The notes beneath the pieces were generated by a model that was not told where the DNA came from, did not search any database, and saw only the letters and a list, made by a program, of their open reading frames with translations. Of a stretch of DNA of 59,452 nucleotides, positions 52,228-59,452 are shown in pieces (the first letter of the stretch is position 1; each line of letters begins with the position of its first letter). Both the position numbers and the translations under genes were made by a program. The DNA is from Lachnospiraceae bacterium (GTDB taxonomy: Bacteria > Bacillota > Clostridia > Lachnospirales > Lachnospiraceae), in NCBI GenBank assembly GCA_022792295.1, contig JAAWAR010000032.1, forward strand, positions 1 through 59,452. Reading direction: 5' to 3'.

Positions 52228-53697
52228 TTATTGTAGCTGTAATGGTTCTTCCATAAACGCCGGATAAAACGGCGGTTCTTTCTCTCTGAAGATATTAAGG
52301 CGATGTTCCTTCATAAGAGTCAGCGCCTCCCGGATGCCTTCCTTGTTATATTCGAGTGCCTCGGCCAATGCCTCATCCGTTTCATTTTCAAAATTCCATA
52401 CCGTGACATGAACGTGCTGGTTGTGGATTTTTCTGTGTTTGGCAAAATTAAATTCCTCCACGGTTGTCAGGATGTTCCCCACGATAAACAAAACGGCTGC
52501 CGTTTTCGCTATCCCCTGAAAGAATCCCTCAAAACGCATCGCGGAGCGTCTTTCCCTGCTCTTTTTCCTTCGTCCCAATTCTCTTGAAGCCAGAGCAAAG
52601 GTTAAAAATATCCCCACAATGCCGATCTGGTACTGCAGTGCGTACCGCGAACTCATGCCATAAATATCCTTTGGAATGAAGATCCAGCGGGTCACAAGAA
52701 TCATCACGTGATTCATACCGCCGCCCGCCAGGAGCATCAGTGGAAAAATTGTCCTGTTTACAATTCCATAATGAAAGTTCATCCAAAGCGCCAGAACGTA
52801 CACGCCAATGACAAGAAATCCAAGCAGGCACCAGATCTTGCCTGGAATCCAATCCATACGGCGGGTGATTAATTCTGTCCCGAATACCATCGAGGCAAAG
52901 GATTTCAGAAAAAATTTCACAAAGTACAGCGGCTGCTCCAGGAGTGTCGCAAGAAGCGGAGCGTCGCTCGCCCCCGAGTATTCGTAAACCGCCTTGGAAT
53001 GACTCCACAAGTAAAGAAACAGCGGCGTACCCGTAAGCGCCATAAGGCCGGCGAGCCTCCTGCCATTCAGCACACGAAAGCCGGCATTGCCAAACCGGCC
53101 GTACAGATAGATGAATCCATATGCGAGCACCAAGGTCACGATATAAATCGCACAATAGGGACCCGCAACCAAAATCGTGATGCACGCCGGAAGCAGAGCC
53201 AAGCGCAGCGCATCCCCCTTTTTTCCCCTTTGGCCGTATACTCGGTCCAGCACCAAATAGTGATAGTAAAAACAGGCAAATGCCAAAAAATGCACCCAGC
53301 CGGTTCCGTTGTACAGCATTTCCCACTTATTCAGGCTGAACATAAATACCATCATACCGGCAAACCAGCCTATGCCGACAGATTCCCTCCGACTGTAGCC
53401 TGCGACAAAAAGCGCGGAAAGTCCAAAGCTGAATACCCCCATAAACCGGTCAAACGTCACACTGTATCCAAACAGCTCAACGTTAATGGCCCGTTCCAGA
53501 TAATTGACCGGAATTCTTGTCAAAAGATCCGGCACAAAAAACTTTTTAGGATTCCATATATCAGGCAGATACGAATTAATCAGCCGAATATAGTCCGAAT
53601 AAATTATGTCAATCGTCGCGGCATGAAGGTACAAAAGATAAAACAGAACTCCAAGGAGAGGCAGCCCTGTGTAAACGTATTTTTTGTAGTTTCTCAT
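52228..53697 (-). CDS. Polytopic membrane protein of the glycan cluster
   Basis: This 489-residue protein has about ten transmembrane segments and a soluble C-terminus of about 80 residues rich in charged residues. The N-terminal outer loop 'IIYSDYIRLINSYL' and the general layout suggest a GT-C-type glycosyltransferase or polymerase-like protein, but no family motif is certain. The ATG at 53697 is preferred (GAGGAG 7 nt upstream) over a TTG seven codons earlier. It lies directly upstream of rfbF, so it probably assembles or transfers the cluster's glycan. Confidence 0.7.
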   Translation of the reverse strand: MRNYKKYVYTGLPLLGVLFYLLYLHAATIDIIYSDYIRLINSYLPDIWNPKKFFVPDLLTRIPVNYLERAINVELFGYSVTFDRFMGVFSFGLSALFVAGYSRRESVGIGWFAGMMVFMFSLNKWEMLYNGTGWVHFLAFACFYYHYLVLDRVYGQRGKKGDALRLALLPACITILVAGPYCAIYIVTLVLAYGFIYLYGRFGNAGFRVLNGRRLAGLMALTGTPLFLYLWSHSKAVYEYSGASDAPLLATLLEQPLYFVKFFLKSFASMVFGTELITRRMDWIPGKIWCLLGFLVIGVYVLALWMNFHYGIVNRTIFPLMLLAGGGMNHVMILVTRWIFIPKDIYGMSSRYALQYQIGIVGIFLTFALASRELGRRKKSRERRSAMRFEGFFQGIAKTAAVLFIVGNILTTVEEFNFAKHRKIHNQHVHVTVWNFENETDEALAEALEYNKEGIREALTLMKEHRLNIFREKEPPFYPAFMEEPLQLQ

Positions 53698-53755
53698 CCA
53701 TTCGCTCCTCTTTCGCAACAGTCCGGATATTTAATCCGTTCCCCGTTTTCTTCCT

Positions 53756-55381
53756 CTATGCCGGAGCTTGTACCTGCTCCTGCGATGCCTGTTTCTTTGC
53801 GGTATCCGTGGACTTTTCCGGCCTGCGGCGGCGTCTGCGCTTCTTTTTGGCCGACTGCCCCTTTAACTTTGCAGCCTGAGTCCCAGCTTTTGCATCTTTT
53901 TGTGTCTGTTTTTCCGGCTCTTTATCCGCCTGCACCATAACAGGATGCAGTGCAGCGGTCTCTACCTGCGCCGTTTTCACAGGCGAAGCCGTCTTCTTTC
54001 TCCTCCTGCGCCGTTTCTTCTTTATCGGAGAAGATCCTGCCTGCACGTCTTCCTGTGCCGTTTGAGGAAGGAGCGCTTCACAGACTTTTTTGTCCTTTCT
54101 GCCCTCAAGCATGGCTGCCGGATCGGCCGGCGCCTGCAAAACAGCTTGCCCGGATTTGCGGCGGCCATGTCTGCGTCTTCGCCTGCCCGTTTTCTTTTCA
54201 GAACACTCCTTTAACCTGGAAGGAATTGGTACTTCTTCCCGTTCTTGCGCCGGCAGTACGGCCTGTTCCTCTGTTCCCAGCCGCTTTGCCTCCTCAGACT
54301 GTCCTCCGGCTTTCTCCTGCCTCTTTGCCGCCTCGGCTTGCTTTTTTGCCTCCGCCTGCCTTCGGGCTTCCTCTTGCTTTCTCGCCGCTTCTGCCTGCTT
54401 CTTTGCCTCCTCCTGCTTCCTGGCTTCCTCCTGCCTCTTTGCCGCCTCGGCTTGCTTTTTTGCCTCCGCCTGCCTTCGGGCTTCTTCTTGCTTTCTCGCC
54501 GCTTCTGCCTGCTTCTTTGCCTCCTCCTGCTTCTTTGCCGCCTCAGCTTGCTTTTTTGCCTCCGCCTGCTTCCTGGCTTCCTCCTGCTTCTTTGCCGTCT
54601 CAGCTTGCCTTTTCGCCTCCGCCTGCTTTCTGGCTTCTTCTTGCTTTCTCGCCTCCGCCTGTTTTCTGGCTTCTTCCTGCTTCCTTATTTCAGCCCGTTT
54701 TTTTCCGTCCTCCTGTTTTTTTTCCGCCTGCTGTCCTTTTATTTTTTGACCCTGTTTTTTTTTCGCAGCCGGCTGCGTCTTTGCCCGGTTTTCCTTCTTT
54801 CCTGGCTTTTGGGCAGGCGTTCGTTCCGTCTGCGTGCCCCGCGCCTGCTTCCGCTTCTGGTGCGACGGGTTCCAGTCCGACAGCACCTTCAGCAGATCCT
54901 CCAGATAACGGTACTGATTCCACGCCTCCTCCTTTGACGAATAGTTTTCGTGCACCGCTTTATTTCCGAGAAGCCGGATCTGATTCAGCTCCCATTTTGC
55001 CACCCGATCCAGGTAGCCCTTTTCATCTAACCACCAGCCAAATTGCTGGTAGGTCATGATATTTTTCTTTTTCCGTCCCCGGTTCCCGCCTCCATAGGCG
55101 TTTTGCGCGCTCTTTGCATTGGCGACAGCCTGCGCCGTATTGTCCAACTGGATCCCGTTCATGCCAGCCACCAGATTCAAAAGCATTTCCAGATTCTGCC
55201 GGCCCTTCACCATGGCCGCGTTATACTCGCCGCGGCGGAGCCATTGTCTCTCCTTCTTCATCTCACGCCGGACAGGATTCAAATAGACCGCCCGCCGGAG
55301 CTTAAGAAGCAGGCAGCCGCCCACGATAAACACCGCGAGCACCGCAAAAAACCAAAGGACTATCTGATATTGTCCTTCCAT
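53756..55381 (-). CDS. Membrane-anchored Lys/Glu/Ala/Gln-repeat protein with DUF4145-like domain
   Basis: This 541-residue protein has an N-terminal membrane segment (about 8-28), a helical domain (about 45-170) with 'RLLGNKAVHE', a motif typical of DUF4145/HEPN-like folds, and a highly charged remainder. Residues about 205-375 are a near-perfect repeat of 'KKQEEARKQAEA'-type units predicted to form one long helix, as in TolA. The C-terminus has several Arg/Lys runs. No enzyme motif is seen. It lies between the two polytopic membrane proteins of the glycan operon, so a scaffold or wall/membrane spacer is possible. Function unknown. Confidence 0.75.
   Translation of the reverse strand: MEGQYQIVLWFFAVLAVFIVGGCLLLKLRRAVYLNPVRREMKKERQWLRRGEYNAAMVKGRQNLEMLLNLVAGMNGIQLDNTAQAVANAKSAQNAYGGGNRGRKKKNIMTYQQFGWWLDEKGYLDRVAKWELNQIRLLGNKAVHENYSSKEEAWNQYRYLEDLLKVLSDWNPSHQKRKQARGTQTERTPAQKPGKKENRAKTQPAAKKKQGQKIKGQQAEKKQEDGKKRAEIRKQEEARKQAEARKQEEARKQAEAKRQAETAKKQEEARKQAEAKKQAEAAKKQEEAKKQAEAARKQEEARRQAEAKKQAEAAKRQEEARKQEEAKKQAEAARKQEEARRQAEAKKQAEAAKRQEKAGGQSEEAKRLGTEEQAVLPAQEREEVPIPSRLKECSEKKTGRRRRRHGRRKSGQAVLQAPADPAAMLEGRKDKKVCEALLPQTAQEDVQAGSSPIKKKRRRRRKKTASPVKTAQVETAALHPVMVQADKEPEKQTQKDAKAGTQAAKLKGQSAKKKRRRRRRPEKSTDTAKKQASQEQVQAPA
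54314..54541 (-). repeat. Two tandem 114-bp coding repeats
   Basis: Within the repeat protein, two copies of a 38-codon unit (about 54314-54427 and 54428-54541) are almost identical at DNA level, indicating a recent duplication or conversion. Surrounding units are more diverged. Confidence 0.7.
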
Positions 55382-55401
55382 TCTAATTAAATTCTCCTTA
55401 C

Positions 55402-57288
55402 TTAATCAGCTTCGATCTCCACGATCATCGCCATTTTTTCATCGCCCCTTGTCTCCTGGGCATTTGCCACATGAAAATTGCAGGAAAACTCCAGGGAAAT
55501 CATCTGGTACGGCGCCACTTCCAGTTCATAGTGCATAAGGTTGTCCGTAAACACCAGCTTTGGAAGTGTCTTTCCGTTCATTTTGATCTCACATACCTGG
55601 TCCCCTGTCACAGTCCCCGGATAATAACAGCTTAATACAAGTCTTCTTGCATTGCCGTTTAAAAAGACGATTTTTGCATGCTTGTCGATCCAGCCGTCGT
55701 CGTAGCTTCCATAGGCCAGATTAAAGCGCTGCGTTTTTAAGAAATCCGTTACATCCTGATAGGCATTGCCTGCCGGATCCTCGCTCAGGATGACCATATC
55801 ATCGGTAATTTCCTTGATGTCAAAGTCGCTATCAATAAACCGGAGCGTCGTATGCGTTCCCTTGTGCTCCGTGTCATAGACCTTGAGGAAGGTTTCTGCC
55901 GTAAAGTCGCTCAGTTCGTATCCGTTTCCGATGATGTAAACCTGTTTGTCATAAATCTTATTTCCGTACTTTCCGACCGTCTCCTCAGCCAGGGAGTTAT
56001 AGCGGAGCTGGTTCGGCCAAAAGTACAGATTCTTCCACTGTTCCCGATAAAAGGTTTCTACAGGGAATAAAAAAGCCAGATAAAGAAAGACCAGGATGCC
56101 TGCCTTTCCCATGATTCGGGACATATATGCCAAAAACAGAAGCGCCGATGCATACACCACATAAATCCAGCGCATCTCCACACGGATCGTGACACTAGAG
56201 GAACCGATGCAAAGTGCGATAAAAGACAGTGCAAGCAGGGAGTTCTTTAAATGAACCAGAAGCCGCCTGCGGTCTCGCAGCATGCATACGACAAAGCAGA
56301 CCACGGCTGCGGCCAGTATAATGTTCGTAAAGAGGATCAATCTCTGGATTCCGGACGGCGAATCCTCATATGGCAGAAGGCAGAGATAATCCGGGCCGGC
56401 ATTACGGCCGAATACAAACGCGGTCTGTGTCCACGCATGTCCGATGGCTTTTGACATCTCAAACGTATCCGCCACATCGGTCCCACCTGTTCCGGCCGGG
56501 GAAAGCGTCCCGATCGTAAGGAAACGAAGCAGGAGGATCAAAGCAAACACGCCGGCGCTGATTAAAAGAAGCACCCCTTTGGCAAGTTCTTTGCGGCTCT
56601 GGCTTTTTGCGCGGTTTCCCCGCAGGCGGCTTCTGCCGCGAAACATCTCGTCCTGAAGCCCTCTGCCATTTTCCTGGTTCGTTCCTAAAAGCAGCGCGAG
56701 GAGCAGGACCGGAAATAAAACCATATAGCGTTCATGAATAAAGCTTGCCAGGAAATATAGAAAGCATCCCCACAAAAACGCCTTGGTATTCCGTTCGTTC
56801 CCATATCGGTACAGGCAGTAAAACAGCCCGAGCGCAGCCCAGAGCCCGAGGCTTTCCATCAGCCCGTAAAACTGCCCGATCTGGTAGTAAGCAAACCGGG
56901 ACAAAAGATATGCCAGCCCCAGCGCCAGGCTGACAAGTCCGCGCCTTTTGCTTAAATGCATGGCGATCCGGTAAAGTGTATACGCAATCAGCGCGTTTAA
57001 AATAATGTTAAACGGCACCATCCAGGTGATATGATTTCCGAGCAGAAGAAGCTCCAGCCAGGCTGCCAGATAAAAAACAAACCGGAAACGCGAGCTCCCC
57101 ACCGGAAAGACAAATTCCGAAAAGGACTGCTCCCCATAACACGACCAGAGATACAGGTCATCCATATAGAGCCCTTTAAGCTCCACACCCCGATTGATGA
57201 AGAAGCCGAAACCAAGCAGGATCGCGAAGACCAAAAATTCCCCTTTCCTCCGCTCAAACTCCTCTGCGATTCTGTCCCTTATCTCCAT
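55402..57288 (-). CDS. GT-C-like polytopic glycosyltransferase
   Basis: This 628-residue protein has about 12 membrane segments and a C-terminal beta-rich domain of about 170 residues. The first external loop has 'YMDDLYLWSCYG', a paired-aspartate motif in the position used by lipid-linked-sugar-dependent GT-C enzymes (GtrII-like), and a later 'SFIHERYMVL'. It would use polyprenyl-phosphate sugars made by a DPM1-like enzyme such as the GT2 at 47170. It lies second in the operon. Exact activity unknown. Confidence 0.7.
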   Translation of the reverse strand: MEIRDRIAEEFERRKGEFLVFAILLGFGFFINRGVELKGLYMDDLYLWSCYGEQSFSEFVFPVGSSRFRFVFYLAAWLELLLLGNHITWMVPFNIILNALIAYTLYRIAMHLSKRRGLVSLALGLAYLLSRFAYYQIGQFYGLMESLGLWAALGLFYCLYRYGNERNTKAFLWGCFLYFLASFIHERYMVLFPVLLLALLLGTNQENGRGLQDEMFRGRSRLRGNRAKSQSRKELAKGVLLLISAGVFALILLLRFLTIGTLSPAGTGGTDVADTFEMSKAIGHAWTQTAFVFGRNAGPDYLCLLPYEDSPSGIQRLILFTNIILAAAVVCFVVCMLRDRRRLLVHLKNSLLALSFIALCIGSSSVTIRVEMRWIYVVYASALLFLAYMSRIMGKAGILVFLYLAFLFPVETFYREQWKNLYFWPNQLRYNSLAEETVGKYGNKIYDKQVYIIGNGYELSDFTAETFLKVYDTEHKGTHTTLRFIDSDFDIKEITDDMVILSEDPAGNAYQDVTDFLKTQRFNLAYGSYDDGWIDKHAKIVFLNGNARRLVLSCYYPGTVTGDQVCEIKMNGKTLPKLVFTDNLMHYELEVAPYQMISLEFSCNFHVANAQETRGDEKMAMIVEIEAD

Positions 57289-57363
57289 TTGTACTCCCCT
57301 TCGTGCCTTTTCTCAAACGTATTTTACCGCATCATGCCTCCCCGCGCCCGGCAAAGCGCTTTT

Positions 57364-57987
57364 TTATGCAAAAAAACGCTCCTCCAGCATCAGACACAGC
57401 GTATGATAGATCGGTAGATGAAGCTCCTGGATCCTGTAGGTTTCCTGCTCCGGCGCAATAACCGCCACGTTGGCAAGCGCCGCTAACTTCCCGCCGTTCT
57501 TCCCTGTGAGAGCAAGGACCTTTAATCCCCGGGCCTTCGCGGTCACCGCCGCATACAGGACATTTTCCGCGTTGCCTGACGTGCTGATTCCAAGGAATAC
57601 ATCGCCCGGCACTCCATAGCCGTTTATCTGCTGGGCATAGGAAAGCGCCGGATCCACGTCATTTGCAAAAGCAGAGGAAAGAGCTGCATGGTTCGTCAAC
57701 GCAATCGCCGGGAGTGCACCCTGCAGCTTCTCGGCCAACCTCGCTCCGCGCCCGCCGTCTATCTCCTTAAGCGCACACGCCATCGCCTCCGGAATCGGGC
57801 GGCGCTTTACAAACCCTTTCATGAGCTCGCCGACGATATGCTCCGCATCTGAAGCGCTACCCCCGTTTCCGGCAGCCAGAAGCTTTCCTCCTGATGCATA
57901 GCATGCCTCCAACAGCCTGTATGCCGCTTCTATCTCCTTTTGTATACTCCCCAAAACCGGATACCGTCTGATCAATTCTTCCACCAT
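57364..57987 (-). CDS. SIS-domain isomerase, GmhA-like
   Basis: This 207-residue single SIS-domain protein resembles sedoheptulose-7-phosphate isomerase GmhA, with 'LLAAGNGGSASDAEHIVGEL' (about 36-55), 'GISTSGNAENVLYAAVTAK' (about 133-151) and a late 'ELHLPIYHTLC'. It could start an ADP- or GDP-heptose route, but gmhB/hldE are not in the window. It is the first gene of the surface glycan run, 75 bp before the GT-C-like gene. Confidence 0.85.
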   Translation of the reverse strand: MVEELIRRYPVLGSIQKEIEAAYRLLEACYASGGKLLAAGNGGSASDAEHIVGELMKGFVKRRPIPEAMACALKEIDGGRGARLAEKLQGALPAIALTNHAALSSAFANDVDPALSYAQQINGYGVPGDVFLGISTSGNAENVLYAAVTAKARGLKVLALTGKNGGKLAALANVAVIAPEQETYRIQELHLPIYHTLCLMLEERFFA

Positions 57988-58097
57988 AACCGCTCCTTTT
58001 ATCTGATCCGTATCGGATGCCGACGCTTTTTTGCAGCGTGCCCCACACTCCTATGCCTATCTAGTTACCGTTTGGCCTTCATCCAAACCGTATCCCT

Positions 58098-58126
58098 ATT
58101 TTATCATTGATGCCGACAATCCGCAA
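58098..58126 (-). promoter_or_regulatory. Candidate promoter of the glycan operon
   Basis: On the minus strand, TTGCGG (58121-58126), 17 bp, TAAAAT (58098-58103), about 110 nt ahead of the SIS gene. Moderate -35. Confidence 0.45.
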
Positions 58127-58143
58127 GGGGGGATATAATGCAC

Positions 58144-58178
58144 AAAATCCGCAGAAGGTCTCCCTGTCTGCGGATTTC
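58144..58178 (-). terminator. Terminator after rplL
   Basis: AAATCCGCAGA / TCTGCGGATTT arms (58145-58155 and 58167-58177) with TTTTG on the minus strand, 22 bp past the rplL stop. Confidence 0.8.
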
Positions 58179-58199
58179 TTCGTCCTGCTTTTCGTAAAA

Positions 58200-58574
58200 T
58201 TACTTAAGAGTAACCTTTGCGCCCTCAGCCTCGAGCTTCGTCTTAATGTCGTTAGCCTCCTCCTTGGAAGCGCCGGCCTTGACAACCTTCGGAGCGCCGT
58301 CAACCACATCCTTCGCCTCTTTCAAACCAAGACCGGTAACCTCGCGGACCACCTTGATAACCTTAACCTTGTTCGGGCCAACCTCGGTAAGCTCAACGTC
58401 GAATTCGGTCTTCTCCTCCTCGGCCGGGCCTGCTGCACCTGCCGCTGCTACAACGACACCTGCCGCTGCAGATACGCCAAATTCTTCCTCACATGCTTTT
58501 ACTAACTCGTTTAACTCTAATACGGATAATTCCTTGATCGCTTCGATAAATTCAGCAGTCGTTAATTTTGCCAT
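58200..58574 (-). CDS. rplL: Ribosomal protein L7/L12
   Basis: This 124-residue stalk protein recruits translation GTPases. It has the N-terminal dimerisation helices ('[20 protein letters not shown]'), an Ala/Gly hinge (about 36-52) and the conserved C-terminal domain ('[20 protein letters not shown]'). It follows rplJ by 78 bp. A terminator follows directly, so rpoB is not the next gene here. Confidence 0.98.
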   Translation of the reverse strand: MAKLTTAEFIEAIKELSVLELNELVKACEEEFGVSAAAGVVVAAAGAAGPAEEEKTEFDVELTEVGPNKVKVIKVVREVTGLGLKEAKDVVDGAPKVVKAGASKEEANDIKTKLEAEGAKVTLK

Positions 58575-58652
58575 TATTGTTTCCCTCCATAAAAATTTTT
58601 ATAAATGATTCTTTTTGTTTGTATACTCTGCAACAACCCGCCGCAAAAAAAC

Positions 58653-59156
58653 TTACGCGTTCTCGGCTTCGCCGCCCTGCTTCTCTGCAACCTGGTTGAG
58701 CACGCGGGCCAGGTTTGCGATCGGGGACTGCATGCTTCCGAACAGCCTCCCAAGAAGGATCTCTCTGGACGGGATCGTCGCGATTACATTGATCCCCTTC
58801 TGATCGTAGTAGGTTCCCTCTACAATGCCGCCCTTTAATTCCAGCTTGTCAGCCGTCTTTGCAAACTCGGCAAGCACTCTTGCCGGGGCAGTCGCATCTT
58901 CCTTCGATACAGCCAGCGCAGTCGGTCCCTCAAGATGCGGTTCCAGGGCTTCAAACGCCGTTCCCTTTGCCGCAAAGCGGATCATGGTGTTCTTGTATAC
59001 CTTATAGGAAACACCCGCTTCTCTTAATTGTCTGCGGAGTCTTGTATCCTGCTCAACAGTCAGGCCGCGGTAGTCAACAACTACGGCAGACTTTGCTCCG
59101 TCGAAAAGCCCGGCAATCTCGGCAACGATTGGCTGCTTTAATTCAACTTTTGCCAT
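58653..59156 (-). CDS. rplJ: Ribosomal protein L10
   Basis: This 167-residue protein anchors L7/L12 dimers to the ribosomal stalk base. It begins 'MAKVELKQPIVAEIAGLFDG' with 'VVDYRGLTVEQDTRLRRQLR' and 'YKVYKNTMIRFAAKG', all typical. The start follows ACAGGAGG. An L10-type leader is seen upstream, giving autogenous control. Confidence 0.98.
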   Translation of the reverse strand: MAKVELKQPIVAEIAGLFDGAKSAVVVDYRGLTVEQDTRLRRQLREAGVSYKVYKNTMIRFAAKGTAFEALEPHLEGPTALAVSKEDATAPARVLAEFAKTADKLELKGGIVEGTYYDQKGINVIATIPSREILLGRLFGSMQSPIANLARVLNQVAEKQGGEAENA

Positions 59157-59352
59157 GAATGGTTTACCTCCTGTTTTAATTTTGTATTGGAAAGCCAGTC
59201 ATACACAAGGAAAAATCGTTACTGTTCAAATGGTTTTCGGCAACCAGCAAAAAATCCATGAAAATCACCTGCGGCAACGGGATTTTTACTTACCGGCCCG
59301 GTTTCCCATACGGTCAGCACAGCAAGTGCGCAGACCTGCTTGAATCGTAGCG

Positions 59353-59452
59353 AAAAAACCTCCCTGCCCGCAAAAAGACAGAGAGGTTTACAAAATTCTG
59401 CTGTGAGTTTTGTATGTTCCTCGGCAGGCGTTTTTTCCTTACGCCTTACGGC
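59353..59452 (-). promoter_or_regulatory. L10 leader with attenuator (5' part outside window)
   Basis: On the minus strand, a GGCGT/ACGCC hairpin precedes TGCCGAGG (complement at 59419-59426), the conserved L10-binding segment of Firmicutes rplJ leaders. A terminator AACCTCTCTG/CAGGGAGGTT with TTTTTT (59353-59388) follows. L10(L12)4 binding is known to favour termination in this RNA class. A further 196 nt separate it from rplJ, with nothing recognised. Confidence 0.75.

Noticed and set aside
53950..55059. Long plus-strand frame of 369 codons opposite the repeat protein
   Set aside because: It is the antisense image of the Lys/Glu/Ala repeats, giving Leu/Pro/Ser-rich low-complexity protein with no ribosome-binding site.
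59160..59270. A 27-codon upstream frame between the L10 attenuator and rplJ
   Set aside because: Very short, weak ribosome-binding site and AT-biased; no evidence for translation.

Overview
The window looks like chromosome from a spore-forming Bacillota, most likely a Lachnospiraceae/Clostridia member. The evidence is a stage II sporulation protein R gene (spoIIR), AGGAGG-type ribosome-binding sites, a CIRCE-controlled small heat-shock gene, an L10-leader/rplJ/rplL end, and roughly 50-55% GC with Clostridia-type families (DUF1934, DUF4173, AraC-GH39). This assignment is inference from gene content. I saw no rRNA, tRNA, CRISPR array, IS element or prophage.

Layout. 1-3.9 kb: the 5' part of a secreted glycosidase-like gene, divergent from a DUF2975/XRE/DUF4173 membrane module. 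3.9-10.6 kb: a minus-strand set with an M20 amidohydrolase (AbgB-like), a CapA-like protein, an NhaC/IT-type permease and an AraC regulator fused to a degenerate GH39-like domain. 10.8-17.7 kb: a ferric-type ABC transporter with a DeoR regulator, divergent from a glycerol-1-phosphate dehydrogenase and a small membrane protein. 17.8-23.5 kb: ddl-murI followed by an AraB-like kinase, DUF1934 and an AEC carrier, with spoIIR divergent. 23.6-27.9 kb: an MBL-fold hydrolase and a PrpR-type sigma-54 activator divergent from an SLC13-like permease that has a near-perfect -24/-12 promoter.

28-35.8 kb: a TetR-controlled RND efflux operon (adaptor, pump, two TolC-like proteins), surprising in an organism with no visible outer-membrane genes. 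36-41.8 kb: hsp20, an ispE-gntR-aldo/keto reductase operon behind a long leader, GNAT, cyclophilin and a SIMPL lipoprotein. 41.9-46.3 kb: a TSUP exporter with a folded leader, an AGCS symporter, a zinc-dependent phospholipase C-like protein and a class I amidotransferase hydrolase. 46.4-58 kb: a frameshifted lipoprotein and a cell-surface glycan operon (SIS isomerase, two polytopic membrane proteins, a Lys/Glu/Ala/Gln-repeat protein, RfbF-RfbG-RfbH for a CDP-dideoxyhexose precursor, LicD, GT2). 58.1-59.5 kb: rplL, rplJ and an L10-type leader.

The most unusual points are the TolC-containing RND operon, the sigma-54 promoter with three upstream palindromes, the incomplete CDP-3,6-dideoxyhexose route beside LicD, the structured leaders ahead of ispE and the TSUP gene, and a roughly 51-nt element shared by two intergenic regions.
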